25,291 nucleotides of DNA from Chloroflexota bacterium (GCA_011046405.1 DSAR01000049.1:1-25291), one strand, 5' to 3'; positions 15,406 to 23,326 are shown, counted from the stretch's first letter. Notes: generated by a model from the letters alone, not told the origin. Program-made: numbers and translations.

Positions 15406-15533
15406 GGAAAACCCGCCAGCGGCGGTTTTCGCTTTACCTTCATTGGCCTTCCACGATGTGGCCTTCGGCTCGATTGGCGCGTTTGCCAGTGACGAGGCCC
15501 CGTGGAAAATCATACCTTCAAGGAGGTTTATCT

Positions 15534-16646
15534 ATGTCTGAACGTCTTACCCGTTTCTTTGCCTCGCGTTGGGGCGTCATACTGGCCGGGGCCGTCATCG
15601 GCATCCTGGCCTCCCTTCTCCAGGCGGCCGGCAATCCACCAAACATGGGCATCTGTGTGGCCTGTTTCGAGCGCGATATCGCCGGCGCCCTGGGATTGCA
15701 CCGGGCCGCCGTCGTCCAGTACGTCCGGCCGGAGATCATCGGTTTCATGCTGGGCGCGCTCGTGGCGGCGTTGGTCTTCCGCGAGTTCAAGGCCCGGGCC
15801 GGTTCGGCGCCCATCGTGCGCTTCTTCCTGGGTGTGTTTGCCATGATCGGCGCATTGGCCTTCCTCGGCTGCCCCTGGCGGGCGCTCCTGCGGCTGGCCG
15901 GCGGCGATCTGAACGCCATCATCGGCCTGGGCGGCCTGACCCTCGGCGTCGCCATCGGCGTCCAATTCCTCAAATCCGGCTACAACCTGGGGCGTTCTCG
16001 CACGACCTACCCCGCCGTCGGGTGGATCATGCCAGCGTTTATGGCGGGCTTGCTGTTTCTGCTGCTCTTCAACGTCAAGACCGGTGAGAGCGGCGCGCTG
16101 TTCTTCAGCGAGGCGGGGCCGGGCGCGATGCGCGCCGCAATCTGGATCTCGCTCGGCGCGGGGCTGCTGATCGGCTTCCTGGCCCAACGCACCCGCTTCT
16201 GCACGATGGGTTCCATCCGCGACGTGATCCTGATGAACGACACCCATCTCGTCAGTGGCGTCGGCGCGCTGCTGGCAGCGGCCTTCGTCACCAACCTGGC
16301 GCTGGGGCAGGTGCGCTTCGGCGTCTTCGGCCAGCCGGTGGCCCACAGCCAGCACCTGTGGAACTTCCTGGGGATGGGGTTGGCCGGCCTGGCCTTCGCC
16401 CTGGCGGGCGGATGTCCGGGCCGCCAGCTCTTTCTCGCCGGGGAGGGAGATGGGGACGCCGGGGTCTTCGTGCTGGGGATGATCACCGGCGCGGCCCTCG
16501 CCCACAACTTTATGCTGGCCGGCAAACCGGACAACGTCGAGACCGGCTTGCTCGGCGGCATAGGCCCTTACGGCATGGTCGCCGTCCTGTTAGGGTTAAT
16601 CGTCTGCCTCGTCATCGGGTTCACGATGCGAGAAAAGTACAGTTAA
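15534..16646 (+). CDS. yedE: YedE family selenium-metabolism membrane transporter
   Basis: A 370-residue polytopic membrane protein of the YeeE/YedE family, of the selenium-associated YedE (FdhT) type. The N-terminal stretch NPPNMGICVACFERDIAGALGLHRAAVVQYVRPEIIGF is the strongest match. Cysteine motifs visible are Cys41/Cys44 (CVAC), GCPWR at Cys113, RFCTMG near residue 224 and GCPGRQ later, as expected for a protein that passes sulfur or selenium compounds. About ten hydrophobic segments are seen. The start is ATG 15534 with AAGGAGG seven bases upstream, rejecting a longer frame from 15456. It is first in a cluster with a TusA-like carrier, a NifS-like lyase, DUF3343 and selD, which supports import of a selenium species. 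Transport of selenium is inferred from genomic association, not direct proof. Confidence 0.92.
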   Translation: MSERLTRFFASRWGVILAGAVIGILASLLQAAGNPPNMGICVACFERDIAGALGLHRAAVVQYVRPEIIGFMLGALVAALVFREFKARAGSAPIVRFFLGVFAMIGALAFLGCPWRALLRLAGGDLNAIIGLGGLTLGVAIGVQFLKSGYNLGRSRTTYPAVGWIMPAFMAGLLFLLLFNVKTGESGALFFSEAGPGAMRAAIWISLGAGLLIGFLAQRTRFCTMGSIRDVILMNDTHLVSGVGALLAAAFVTNLALGQVRFGVFGQPVAHSQHLWNFLGMGLAGLAFALAGGCPGRQLFLAGEGDGDAGVFVLGMITGAALAHNFMLAGKPDNVETGLLGGIGPYGMVAVLLGLIVCLVIGFTMREKYS

Positions 16647-16665
16647 ATAGAGAGGAGAGTATCGA

Positions 16666-16875
16666 ATGGCTAAGCAAGTGGATGCGCGTGGTTTTTCCTG
16701 TCCGCAACCGGTCATCATGGCCCGTCAGGCGATCCAGGCGGGGGAATTCCCCATCGACATCCTGGTGGAGACGGTCACCTCGCGCGAGAACGTCAAGCGC
16801 GCGGCCGAGAATTTAGGCTGCCAGGTGACCGTCGAAGAGATGGGGAATGAATTCAAGTTGACCCTCAGCAAATGA
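16666..16875 (+). CDS. TusA/YedF-like sulfur (selenium) carrier
   Basis: A 69-residue TusA-fold protein (SirA/YedF N-terminal domain). The persulfide-forming cysteine is Cys12 in FSCPQPV, the CPxP motif of the family. Selenium-associated YedF proteins are usually near 200 residues with a second DsrE-like domain; only the first domain is present here. It starts 20 bases after yedE with a purine-rich ribosome binding site (GAGAGGAGAG) and is followed by a long repeat array. In this context it probably relays sulfur or selenium from the NifS-like enzyme or from YedE to other proteins. Confidence 0.9.
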   Translation: MAKQVDARGFSCPQPVIMARQAIQAGEFPIDILVETVTSRENVKRAAENLGCQVTVEEMGNEFKLTLSK

Positions 16876-16880
16876 TGCAA

Positions 16881-16908
16881 ATGGATGGATGGATGGATGG
16901 ATGGATGG
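16881..16908 (+). repeat. Tetranucleotide array (ATGG)7
   Basis: Seven perfect tandem copies of ATGG starting six bases after the TusA-like stop codon, followed by an AGAG-rich run. Such arrays are prone to replication slippage. Confidence 0.9.
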
Positions 16909-16945
16909 AGAGAGAGAGGGAAGCTCACGTATCCATTCATCCACC

Positions 16946-17161
16946 CATTCGCCGACTCGCCGACTCGCCGACTCGCCGACTCGCCGACTCGCCGACTCGC
17001 CGACTCGCCGACTCGCCGACTCGCTGACTCGCTGACTCGCTGACTCGCTGACTCGCCGACTCGCCGACTCGCTGACTCGCCGACTCGCTGACTCGCTGAC
17101 TCGCTGACTCGCTGACTCGCTGACTCGCTGACTCGCTGACTCGCTCATTCGCTGATTCGCT
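16946..17161 (+). repeat. 27-unit array of an 8-bp repeat (GACTCGCY)
   Basis: Starting at 16946 the sequence is strictly periodic at 8 bp: one CATTCGCC, 24 consecutive GACTCGCC or GACTCGCT units (16954-17145), then CATTCGCT and GATTCGCT. It ends four bases before the GGAGG of the NifS-like gene. There are no spacers, so it is not a CRISPR. The period is not a multiple of three, and the array lies between genes, so it is not coding on the plus strand. Confidence 0.95.
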
Positions 17162-17172
17162 TTTGGAGGTTT

Positions 17173-18330
17173 ATGATGATCTATTTCGACAACGCCGCCA
17201 CGTCCTGGCCCAAGCCGCCTGCTGTGCTCGAGGCGATGGCGCACTTTCTCAACGAGACCGGTGCCAATCCGGGACGGGCGGCCCACCGGCGGGCGATCGC
17301 ATCGGGACGCATCGTGTATGAGGCGCGTGAGGCGGTGGCGACGCTGTTCAACGCGCCCGATCCGCTGCGCGTGGTCTTCGGTCCCAACGTGACCGAGGCG
17401 CTCAACCTGGCGCTGGCGGGCTACCTGCGGGCGGGCGATCACGTCATCACCAGCTCGATGGAGCATAATTCGGTCATGCGCCCGCTGCGAGCGCTGGAGC
17501 AGGCAGGGGTCAAGTTGACGGTCGTACCATGCTCGCCGGCGGGTTTTCTCGATCCGGCCGGCGTCGAGGCTGCGATACGGCCCAACACAATTATGGTAGC
17601 CCTCAACCACGCATCCAACGTGACGGGCTCGATCCTGCCGGTGGCCGAGGTGGGCCGGATCTGCCGCCAGCGCGATCTACTGCTGCTGGTCGATGCGGCC
17701 CAGCCCGGCGGGGCGTACCCGGTCGATGTGCAGGCCGACCGGATCGATCTGCTGGCCTTCACCGGCCACAAGGCGCTGTGTGGGCCGATGGGCACGGGCG
17801 GGCTGATCGTCGGCGATCGGGTAGACGTGGCGCGATTGAGACCGCTCAAGCGGGGCGGCACCGGCAGCAACTCGGAACTGGAGGAGCAGCCGGACTTCCT
17901 GCCCGATATGTGCGAGAGCGGGACGCCCAACGCGGTCGGCCTGGCGGGGCTGGCGGCGGGTGTACAGTGGGTGCTGGAGCAGGGGGTAGCGGCGATTCGC
18001 GCCCACGAGGTCGAGCTGACCCGGCGCCTGATCGGCGGGCTACAATCGATCCCCGGCGTGACCGTCTACGGCGGGTTGGACCCCGAGCGCCAGACGGCGA
18101 CCGTCTCCTTCAACGTCGCCGGGAAAGCGCCCTCCGAGGTCGGCTTGCGCCTGGACGACGAATATGGCATCATGTGCCGGGTGGGCTTGCACTGCGCGCC
18201 GGCCGCTCACAAGACGATTGGTACGTTCCCGGACGGGACGGTGCGCTTTGGGCTCAGCACGTTCAACACGTTGGACGAAGTCGACGCAGCGGTGCAAGCG
18301 GTCGCCAAACTCGCACAGGAGGTTAACTAA
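17173..18330 (+). CDS. NifS-like cysteine desulfurase / selenocysteine lyase
   Basis: A 385-residue class V aminotransferase of the cysteine desulfurase family that is often found beside selenium genes. It opens with MIYFDNAATSWPKP, has the PLP Asp-Ala-Ala block LLVDAAQ (171-177), PLP Lys200 in FTGHKALCGP, and the catalytic cysteine Cys341 in CRVGLHCAP. The enzyme would form persulfide from cysteine or release selenium from selenocysteine for SelD. The start is ATG 17173 (an ATG ATG pair) after GGAGG at 17165-17169. It lies between the TusA-like carrier and the DUF3343 gene, matching known selenium-donor clusters. Whether sulfur or selenium is the true substrate cannot be told from sequence. 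Confidence 0.93.
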   Translation: MMIYFDNAATSWPKPPAVLEAMAHFLNETGANPGRAAHRRAIASGRIVYEAREAVATLFNAPDPLRVVFGPNVTEALNLALAGYLRAGDHVITSSMEHNSVMRPLRALEQAGVKLTVVPCSPAGFLDPAGVEAAIRPNTIMVALNHASNVTGSILPVAEVGRICRQRDLLLLVDAAQPGGAYPVDVQADRIDLLAFTGHKALCGPMGTGGLIVGDRVDVARLRPLKRGGTGSNSELEEQPDFLPDMCESGTPNAVGLAGLAAGVQWVLEQGVAAIRAHEVELTRRLIGGLQSIPGVTVYGGLDPERQTATVSFNVAGKAPSEVGLRLDDEYGIMCRVGLHCAPAAHKTIGTFPDGTVRFGLSTFNTLDEVDAAVQAVAKLAQEVN

Positions 18331-18335
18331 ATCCG

Positions 18336-18563
18336 ATGTATAGAGATCGATACGCTGTGATCCTGATGCATTCCACCAGCCACGCCATCCGCGCCGAGAA
18401 GTTGCTTTATCAAGCGGGTATCGAATCGAAACTGATCCCCGCCCCCCGCCATCTGAGTTCCGATTGCGGCGTGTGCCTGCGGATCGAGCGAGCCGACGTG
18501 GAGCAAGCGCGGAAAACGTTGGAGGATTCGAGGATGGAGATTGAGGGCGTTCACGAGATTTAG
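18336..18563 (+). CDS. DUF3343 putative Se/S carrier-like protein
   Basis: A 75-residue protein with the DUF3343 pattern: RYAVILMHSTSHAIRAEKLL, then a short central CGxC motif SSDCGVCLRI (Cys44, Cys47). Members occur next to YedF, NifS-like lyases and SelD and are proposed to carry sulfur or selenium. It starts six bases after the stop of the NifS-like gene. The nearest AGGAGG is inside the end of that gene and slightly far (13 bases), so coupled translation is likely. Confidence 0.88.
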   Translation: MYRDRYAVILMHSTSHAIRAEKLLYQAGIESKLIPAPRHLSSDCGVCLRIERADVEQARKTLEDSRMEIEGVHEI

Positions 18564-18576
18564 CGGCAATACCTGC

Positions 18577-18604
18577 TTCACTTTCAAAAGCGATGTGATA
18601 TAAT
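18577..18604 (+). promoter_or_regulatory. Candidate promoter for the GTPase-selD pair
   Basis: TATAAT at 18599-18604 is a perfect -10 box preceded by TGA, giving an extended -10 (TGnTATAAT). A weak -35 (TTCACT at 18577-18582) is 16 bases upstream. It would start transcription about 60 bases before the GTPase ATG and so allow this gene and selD to be expressed separately from the upstream selenium genes. Confidence 0.65.
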
Positions 18605-18671
18605 CTGGGGATTAGAGAGGTTTTTGAAAGTCAATGTAGGGTAGACTGAGTAATTACGGATTGCGTCATCT

Positions 18672-19658
18672 ATGCCAGCAAATCTCCCGCCCGTATATTT
18701 CAAAATAGAAGAGGAATATCGCTCGGCCAGAACGCCCGAAGAAAAGATCGCCTGCATCGAGGAGATGATGAGCGTCATCCCCAAGCACAAGGGCACCGAT
18801 CACCTGCGGGCCGATTGGCGGCGGCGGTTGGCCAGGCTCAGGGACTCATCTGAGGCGCAAAAACGGACCGGGCGGCAGGTATCCCCTTTTCACATCGACA
18901 AGGAGGGCGCGGGCCAGGTCGCCGTCATCGGCCCGGCCAACGTGGGGAAATCGGCCCTGGTGGCGGCGTTGACCAATGCGACCCCCCAGGTCGCCGAGTA
19001 TCCTTTCACCACCTGGACGCCCACCCCCGGTATGATGCCCATCGACAACATCCAGGTGCAACTGATCGACACGCCGCCGCTGGACGCCGATCACGTCGAA
19101 GCGGAACTGATCAACCTGATCCGCCGGGCGGATCTGCTCCTGCTGCTGGTGGATCTGCAGGCCTTTCCCATCGAACAGTTGGAAAACACCATCGCCTTTC
19201 TGGAAGAGCGACGTGTCATTCCTGAACATCTGAAGGATAGCTATAGCGGAGATCGGCGCGCTGTCTTTATCCCCCTGCTGGTGCTGGTCAACAAGACCGA
19301 CGATGAGGATATGGATGGAGATTTTGAAGTCCTGTGTGAGCTGCTGGAGGGGGAGTGGCCCTTGCTGCCCATCTCGGTCGCCGAGGGCCGTTACATCGAA
19401 CGGATGAAGCAAGCGGTATTTGAAAAGTTGAACATCATCCGCATCTATTCCAAGCCGCCGGGGAAGGAGGCGGACCTCAGCGCGCCGTTTGTGATGGAAA
19501 AGGGGGGGACGGTGGAGATGTTCGCCGGGAAGATCCACAAGGATTTCCTGGAACAACTCAAGTCGGCCCGCCTGTGGGGCAGCGCCGCCTACGACGGGCA
19601 GTTGGTGGGTCGGGACCACGTCTTGCAGGATGGGGACATCGTCGAATTACGTACGTAG
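18672..19658 (+). CDS. DRG/Obg-like GTPase with TGS domain
   Basis: A 328-residue P-loop GTPase. An N-terminal helical region (1-75) precedes G1 GPANVGKS (87-94), a Thr-rich switch (YPFTTWTPTPG), G3 DTPP (133-136), G4 NKTD (207-210) and a C-terminal TGS domain ending in HVLQDGDIVELRT. G3 is DTPP rather than the common DTPG. DRG-like TGS GTPases usually bind ribosomes or tRNA-related complexes. It lies directly upstream of selD, separated by 53 bases of 8-bp repeats, on the same strand. A link to selenoprotein synthesis is suggested only by position. No SelB-like EF-Tu domains are present, so this is not SelB. Confidence 0.88.
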   Translation: MPANLPPVYFKIEEEYRSARTPEEKIACIEEMMSVIPKHKGTDHLRADWRRRLARLRDSSEAQKRTGRQVSPFHIDKEGAGQVAVIGPANVGKSALVAALTNATPQVAEYPFTTWTPTPGMMPIDNIQVQLIDTPPLDADHVEAELINLIRRADLLLLLVDLQAFPIEQLENTIAFLEERRVIPEHLKDSYSGDRRAVFIPLLVLVNKTDDEDMDGDFEVLCELLEGEWPLLPISVAEGRYIERMKQAVFEKLNIIRIYSKPPGKEADLSAPFVMEKGGTVEMFAGKIHKDFLEQLKSARLWGSAAYDGQLVGRDHVLQDGDIVELRT

Positions 19659-19706
19659 GTTGGTATGTTGGTATGTTGGTAGATTGGTAGACTGGTAGAT
19701 GGGTGG
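19659..19706 (+). repeat. 8-bp tandem array (GTTGGTAK), six units
   Basis: Six tandem 8-bp units with increasing divergence (GTTGGTAT twice, GTTGGTAG, ATTGGTAG, ACTGGTAG, ATGGGTGG) fill the gap between the GTPase stop and selD ATG at 19712. The last, G-rich unit is the only sequence that could serve as a ribosome binding site for selD. Confidence 0.85.
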
Positions 19707-19711
19707 GTAGG

Positions 19712-20761
19712 ATGAGTAGAGCAGAAATTCGTCTGACGGCGTTGGCCAGCGCGGCGGGTTGAGCGGCCAAGCGCGGGCCGGAGGCCCTGGCGCAGGTGCT
19801 GCGCCCCCTGGAAAATATGTTCCCCGCTGACCAACACCCGGAGTTGATGGTCGGGTTGGCGGTCAGCGACGACGCCGCTGTCTATCGGATCAACGACGAG
19901 GTTGCCGTCATCCAGACCCTCGATTTCTTTACCCCGGTGGTCGATGACGCCTATGATTATGGCGCCATTGCCGCCGCCAACGCGATGAGCGACGTCTACG
20001 CGATGGGGGGGCAGGTTGCCCTCGCTCTCAACATCTGCGGCTTCCCGCCTGATTTGCCGCCGGACATCATCAGCGAGATCCTGCGGGGTGGAGCGGAGAA
20101 GATTGCCGAGGCCGGGGGCGTTCTGGCCGGCGGTCACACGGTGGACGCCAAGGAGCCCACGTATGGCCTTGCGGTGATGGGCCTGGTTCACCCCGACCGG
20201 GTGTTGACCAAGGGCGGCGCCCGACCCGGGGATCGGCTGCTGCTGACCAAGCCGCTGGGCGTCGGTCTCATCACCACGGTGCTCAAGGCTGGCATAGCCG
20301 AAGAGAGTCACGTGGCGGCCGCTGTCGAGAGCATGAAGCGGCTCAACCGGGATGCCGCCGACCTGATTCAACGGGTTGGCGTGCACGCCTGCACCGACGT
20401 CACTGGATTTGCCCTGCTGGGGCACGCCTACGAGATGGCCGAGCGGAGCGACGCGCGATTCCATTTCCATTTCCCCGATCTCCCCTTCCTGGAGGGCGCG
20501 AAACAACATGCCGAGGACAATCTCTTCCCCGGTGGTGCGTGCCGCAATCGGGATGCCTATATCCATCACGTGACGTTCTCGCCGGAACTTTCGGAGGAGA
20601 TGCAATTGCTGCTCTTTACGCCCGAGACGTCGGGTGGGTTACTCGTCGCCGTCTCCCCAGAAAATCTACCTCCGCTCCTAGACCTTTTCGAGGCGGCCGC
20701 CCATCCATGTTGGGTTGTCGGCGAGGTCGTCGAAGGGCGAGGCATCGCTGTCACCGTTTAA
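19712..20761 (+). CDS. selD: Selenide, water dikinase with selenocysteine at residue 17
   Basis: SelD makes selenophosphate from selenide and ATP, the selenium donor for selenocysteine and selenouridine. The frame runs 349 residues from ATG 19712 to TAA 20759-20761, with one in-frame TGA at 19760-19762 (codon 17). Sequence around it is LASAAG-U-AAKRG; in E. coli the matching stretch is Cys17-Gly-Cys-Lys20, so both the catalytic residue position and Lys20 align exactly. Family motifs follow: DDAAVYRI, FFTPVVDD, ANAMSDVYAMGG, LAGGHTVDAKEP, TKPLGVG, TDVTGFALLGH and PETSGGLL. Starting at ATG 19796 would remove the catalytic site. Selenocysteine-containing SelD proteins are well known. A SECIS-like hairpin follows the TGA. 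Confidence 0.95.
19760..19793 (+). promoter_or_regulatory. UGA selenocysteine codon with bacterial SECIS-like hairpin
   Basis: TGA at 19760-19762 is followed by a stem GGGCC (19775-19779), loop GGA (19780-19782) and GGCCC (19783-19787), extended by GCGC (19771-19774) pairing with GCGC (19790-19793) across a two-base bulge. The loop begins 17 bases after the TGA with two G residues, matching the known distance range and apical G of SelB-binding elements. Confidence 0.75.
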
Positions 20762-20833
20762 GATCGGTCTCTTCCACATCTTTCTTTTTCTGGGAGAGCG
20801 TTTCACGACTGGGACAAAGGCTTTTTCGTGTAT

Positions 20834-20839
20834 AATGGA
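20834..20839 (+). promoter_or_regulatory. Candidate -10 box upstream of the redox remnant
   Basis: TATAAT within TTTTTCGTGTATAATGG, about 95 bases before the glutaredoxin-like ATG at 20932. No convincing -35 box is seen. It may still drive the genes further downstream. Confidence 0.4.
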
Positions 20840-20931
20840 CGTCATGTGAGCGTTTCTCCACCGACACACGGGGGAGATCGCCGAAGCACCATCAGCGAGC
20901 CATCTTCTAGTTCTAGTAGGAGGGAGCAAAC

Positions 20932-21271
20932 ATGGCAAAAGCGCACGAAGCGATCGTCGTTTACGGCACCACCTGGTGCCCCGATTGCAAAAGAGATACT
21001 GGACCGGGACACCGACGAAACTAAAGTGTGGCACCCCGATGGCGTGTTCGTCTTCATCGGCGTGAGCCCCAACAGCGACTTCCTGCCCCGGGAGATCGAA
21101 CGCGACCGGCGTGGTTTCGTGACGACCGATAAGGCGATGCAGACCTCGCTCAAGGGAATCTTCGCCGCCGGCGACGTACACGCCTGATCGACGGCCCAGG
21201 CCGCCTCGGCCGCTGGCGAAGGCGCAGCCGTCGCGCTGATGATGCGCGATTATCTCCGAACGATAGCGTAA
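20932..21271 (+). pseudogene. Glutaredoxin start fused to thioredoxin-reductase end, decayed
   Basis: A strong AGGAGG (20918-20923) precedes ATG 20932, which reads MAKAHEAIVVYGTTWCPDCK. This is the opening of a glutaredoxin-like protein with a CPDC active site, but it stops at 21022-21024 after 30 codons. From about 20987 another frame reads KEILDRDTDETKVWHPDGV, then FVFIGVSPNSDFL and GIFAAGDVHA, then TGA (21185-21187), then STAQAASAAGEGAAVALMM to a TAA at 21269-21271. This is the C-terminal fifth of a thioredoxin reductase-like FAD enzyme, where AGDVRAGSTKQ is a common form, so the TGA replaces a Gly codon (GGA). The centre of both genes is missing, which points to a deletion followed by decay. 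Confidence 0.75.
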
Positions 21272-21307
21272 AGAACAATTCAGAATTTTACGGAAGGAGG
21301 CTGGCGA

Positions 21308-23326
21308 ATGCCTCGTGACATCCCGGTCGGAAACGGCTCCTTGTTGATCAATTTCGACTCACGCTACCGGTTGCGCGATCTCTACTGGCCCCACGTCGGT
21401 CAGGAAAATCACACCGCTGGCCATCCCTGCCGCTTAGGTGTCTGGATCGACGGGCAGTTCAGTTGGGTAGATGGCAAAGCGTGGTCCCGCACGCTGGCCT
21501 ACGAACCCGATACCCTGTCCACCCAGGTCACCCTCTACAACCCGGCCCTGAACCTGCGCTTGATCTGCCAGGACGTGGTCGACTTCGAGGAGAATCTCTA
21601 CGTGCGCCGGATCACGGCGATGAACATGGCGGAGGAAGAGCGGGAATTGCGGCTCTTCTTCACCCACGATTTCCACATCAGCGGCCACGAACTCGGCGAT
21701 GCGGCCTACTACGAGCCAGAAAGACGCGCCGTTTTCCATTACAAGGGGAAACGGTGGTTTATGATGAACGTGGGCCAGGCCACCATCGCCGAATGGGAGA
21801 TAGGCATCGATCAATGGACGGTAGATATCAAAGAGGCCCCGGTCGAGAAGTGCCCATGGCGCGACGCCAAGGATGGGCAGCTTTCGGGCCACGCCGCGGC
21901 CCAGGGCAGTGTCGATTCCGCCATCGCCCTCCACCTGACCGTGCCCGGGCGCGACGAGGCCACGGGCTGGTACTGGATCGCCGTGGGCGAGAACTTCCGG
22001 CAGGTCACGCGCCTCGACCGGGCCGTCCGCCGCAAGGGGCCGGAACATTTCCGGGAGCGCACCTGTAATGACTGGCGCCTGTGGGTAGCCAAGGAGAATC
22101 GGAGCCGGGAATTCGAGCGTCACATGGACGAACTGCCCCACGACGTCCGGAACCTGTACCGCCGCAGCCTGCTGATCCTGCGCACGCAGATCGACGACGA
22201 CGGCGCCATCGTCGCCGCCAGCGATTCCGACATCACCCACAATCATCGAGATACCTACGCCTACATGTGGCCCCGCGACGGTGCGCTGGTCGCCGCGGCC
22301 CTGATCGACGCCGGTTACCCGGAGATCGCCCGCCGTTTCTTCGACTTCTGCCACCGGGTCATCACCGACGAGGGCTACCTGCTGCACAAGTACAACCCCG
22401 ATGGATCGCTCGCCAGTTCGTGGCACGCCTGGTATTACGAGGGCGAAAAGCCGTTGCCGGTGCAGGAGGACGAGACGGGGCTGGTGCTGTGGGCCCTGTG
22501 GCGACACTTCCAGCACTTCCGCGACATCGAATTCGTCAAGGCCCACTACCGGGGGTTGATCGTGCGCGCGGCCAACTGGATGAGCGCCTATCGAGACCGG
22601 GAGACCGGGCTCCCCCTCCCATCCTGGGGCCCGTGGGAAGAGCGGCGCGGGGTGTTCGCCTGAACCATCGGCGCCGTCTGGGCCGGACTGCAGGCCGCTG
22701 CCAACTTCACCGACGCCTTCGGCGAGACAGAACTGGCCGACGCCTACCGTGAGGCCGCCGAGGAGATCCAGGCCGGGGCCGAGGCCCGCCTGTGGTCGCC
22801 CGACCTGGGCCGTTTCGTGCGCATGGTCAACCGGAGGCCCGACGGCCGGTGGGAGAGCGATCCCACCGTCGACGCCTCGCTCTGCGGCCTGTGGTACTTC
22901 GGCATGCTCCCGGCCGACGACCCACGCATCGCCGCGACGATGGAGGTGGTCAGGGAGCGCCTGTGGGTCAAGACCGACGTCGGCGGTCTCGCCCGCTACG
23001 AGGACGACGGCTACCAGCGGGTGAGCGAGGACGTGAAAAAAGTCCCCGGCAATCCCTGGTTCGTCTGCACGCTGTGGCTGGCCCAGTGGCACGTCGCTAC
23101 CGCCCACTCGACCGAGAACCTGCAGCCCGCGCTGAACATCCTCAACTGGACCGCTTCTCACGCCTTGCTCAGCGGCGTCCTGGCCGAACAGGTGAATCCT
23201 TACACCCACGCCCCCCTCTCGGTCAGTCCGCTCACGTGGAGCCACGCCACGCTGATTTCAACCGTGCGCGAGTACGTGATGAAGCGATTGGAGATACGGG
23301 AGAGGTTATTCGACTACGATGAGTAA
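21308..23326 (+). pseudogene. GH15 glucoamylase-like gene with in-frame TGA at codon 452
   Basis: A 672-codon glycoside hydrolase family 15 gene of the bacterial glucoamylase/dextranase-like type, with AAGGAGG eight bases before ATG 21308. GH15 enzymes release glucose from the ends of alpha-glucans by a two-glutamate mechanism. The N-terminal beta-sandwich begins MPRDIPVGNGSLLINFD; the (alpha/alpha)6 barrel includes DTYAYMWPRDGALVA (315-329) and the general acid Glu444 in PWEERRG. TGA at 22661-22663 interrupts GVFA-TGA-TIGAVWAGL, where family members have an aromatic residue (SFFT in Aspergillus glucoamylase). The frame then continues without another stop through the general-base region LAEQVNPY (Glu627) and PLTWSHA to TAA at 23324-23326. 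Without readthrough the product lacks its base. Recent nonsense mutation (TGG to TGA), sequencing error or recoding are all possible. Confidence 0.85.

Larger units (their letters stand above)
15181..15533 (+). other. Spacer before yedE
   Basis: A 353-base spacer without a convincing gene on either strand. It holds the structured leader (15242-15405), a second smaller hairpin (CCGCC/GGCGG flanked by AAAA and TTTT, about 15409-15429), and then about 100 bases without clear structure before the strong ribosome binding site AAGGAGG at 15520-15526. The plus frame AFHDVAFGSIGAFASDEAPW near 15440-15500 could be a gene scrap, but I cannot assign it. Confidence 0.5.

Noticed and set aside
15211..15513. 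100-codon minus-strand frame in the yedE leader
   Set aside because: It is generated by the palindromic leader, has no ribosome binding site that I can see and resembles no protein family.
16946..17161. CRISPR array
   Set aside because: Units are 8 bp and contiguous with no spacers; no cas genes nearby.
16813..17610. Minus-strand open frame of 265 codons with a SESASQRV-type repeat, spanning the 8-bp array
   Set aside because: It exists only because the 8-bp unit has no stop in these frames. It overlaps the TusA-like and NifS-like genes antisense and has no family signature.
21434..23245. 603-codon open frame antisense to the GH15 gene
   Set aside because: Typical shadow frame of a GC-rich gene; the plus strand carries clear GH15 motifs on both sides of the TGA and the antisense product has no recognisable domain.
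19712..23326. Reassignment of TGA to an amino acid genome-wide
   Set aside because: Several intact genes here end in TGA (threonine synthase-like, RidA-like, TusA-like, MntA, flavoprotein), so TGA is a working stop codon.
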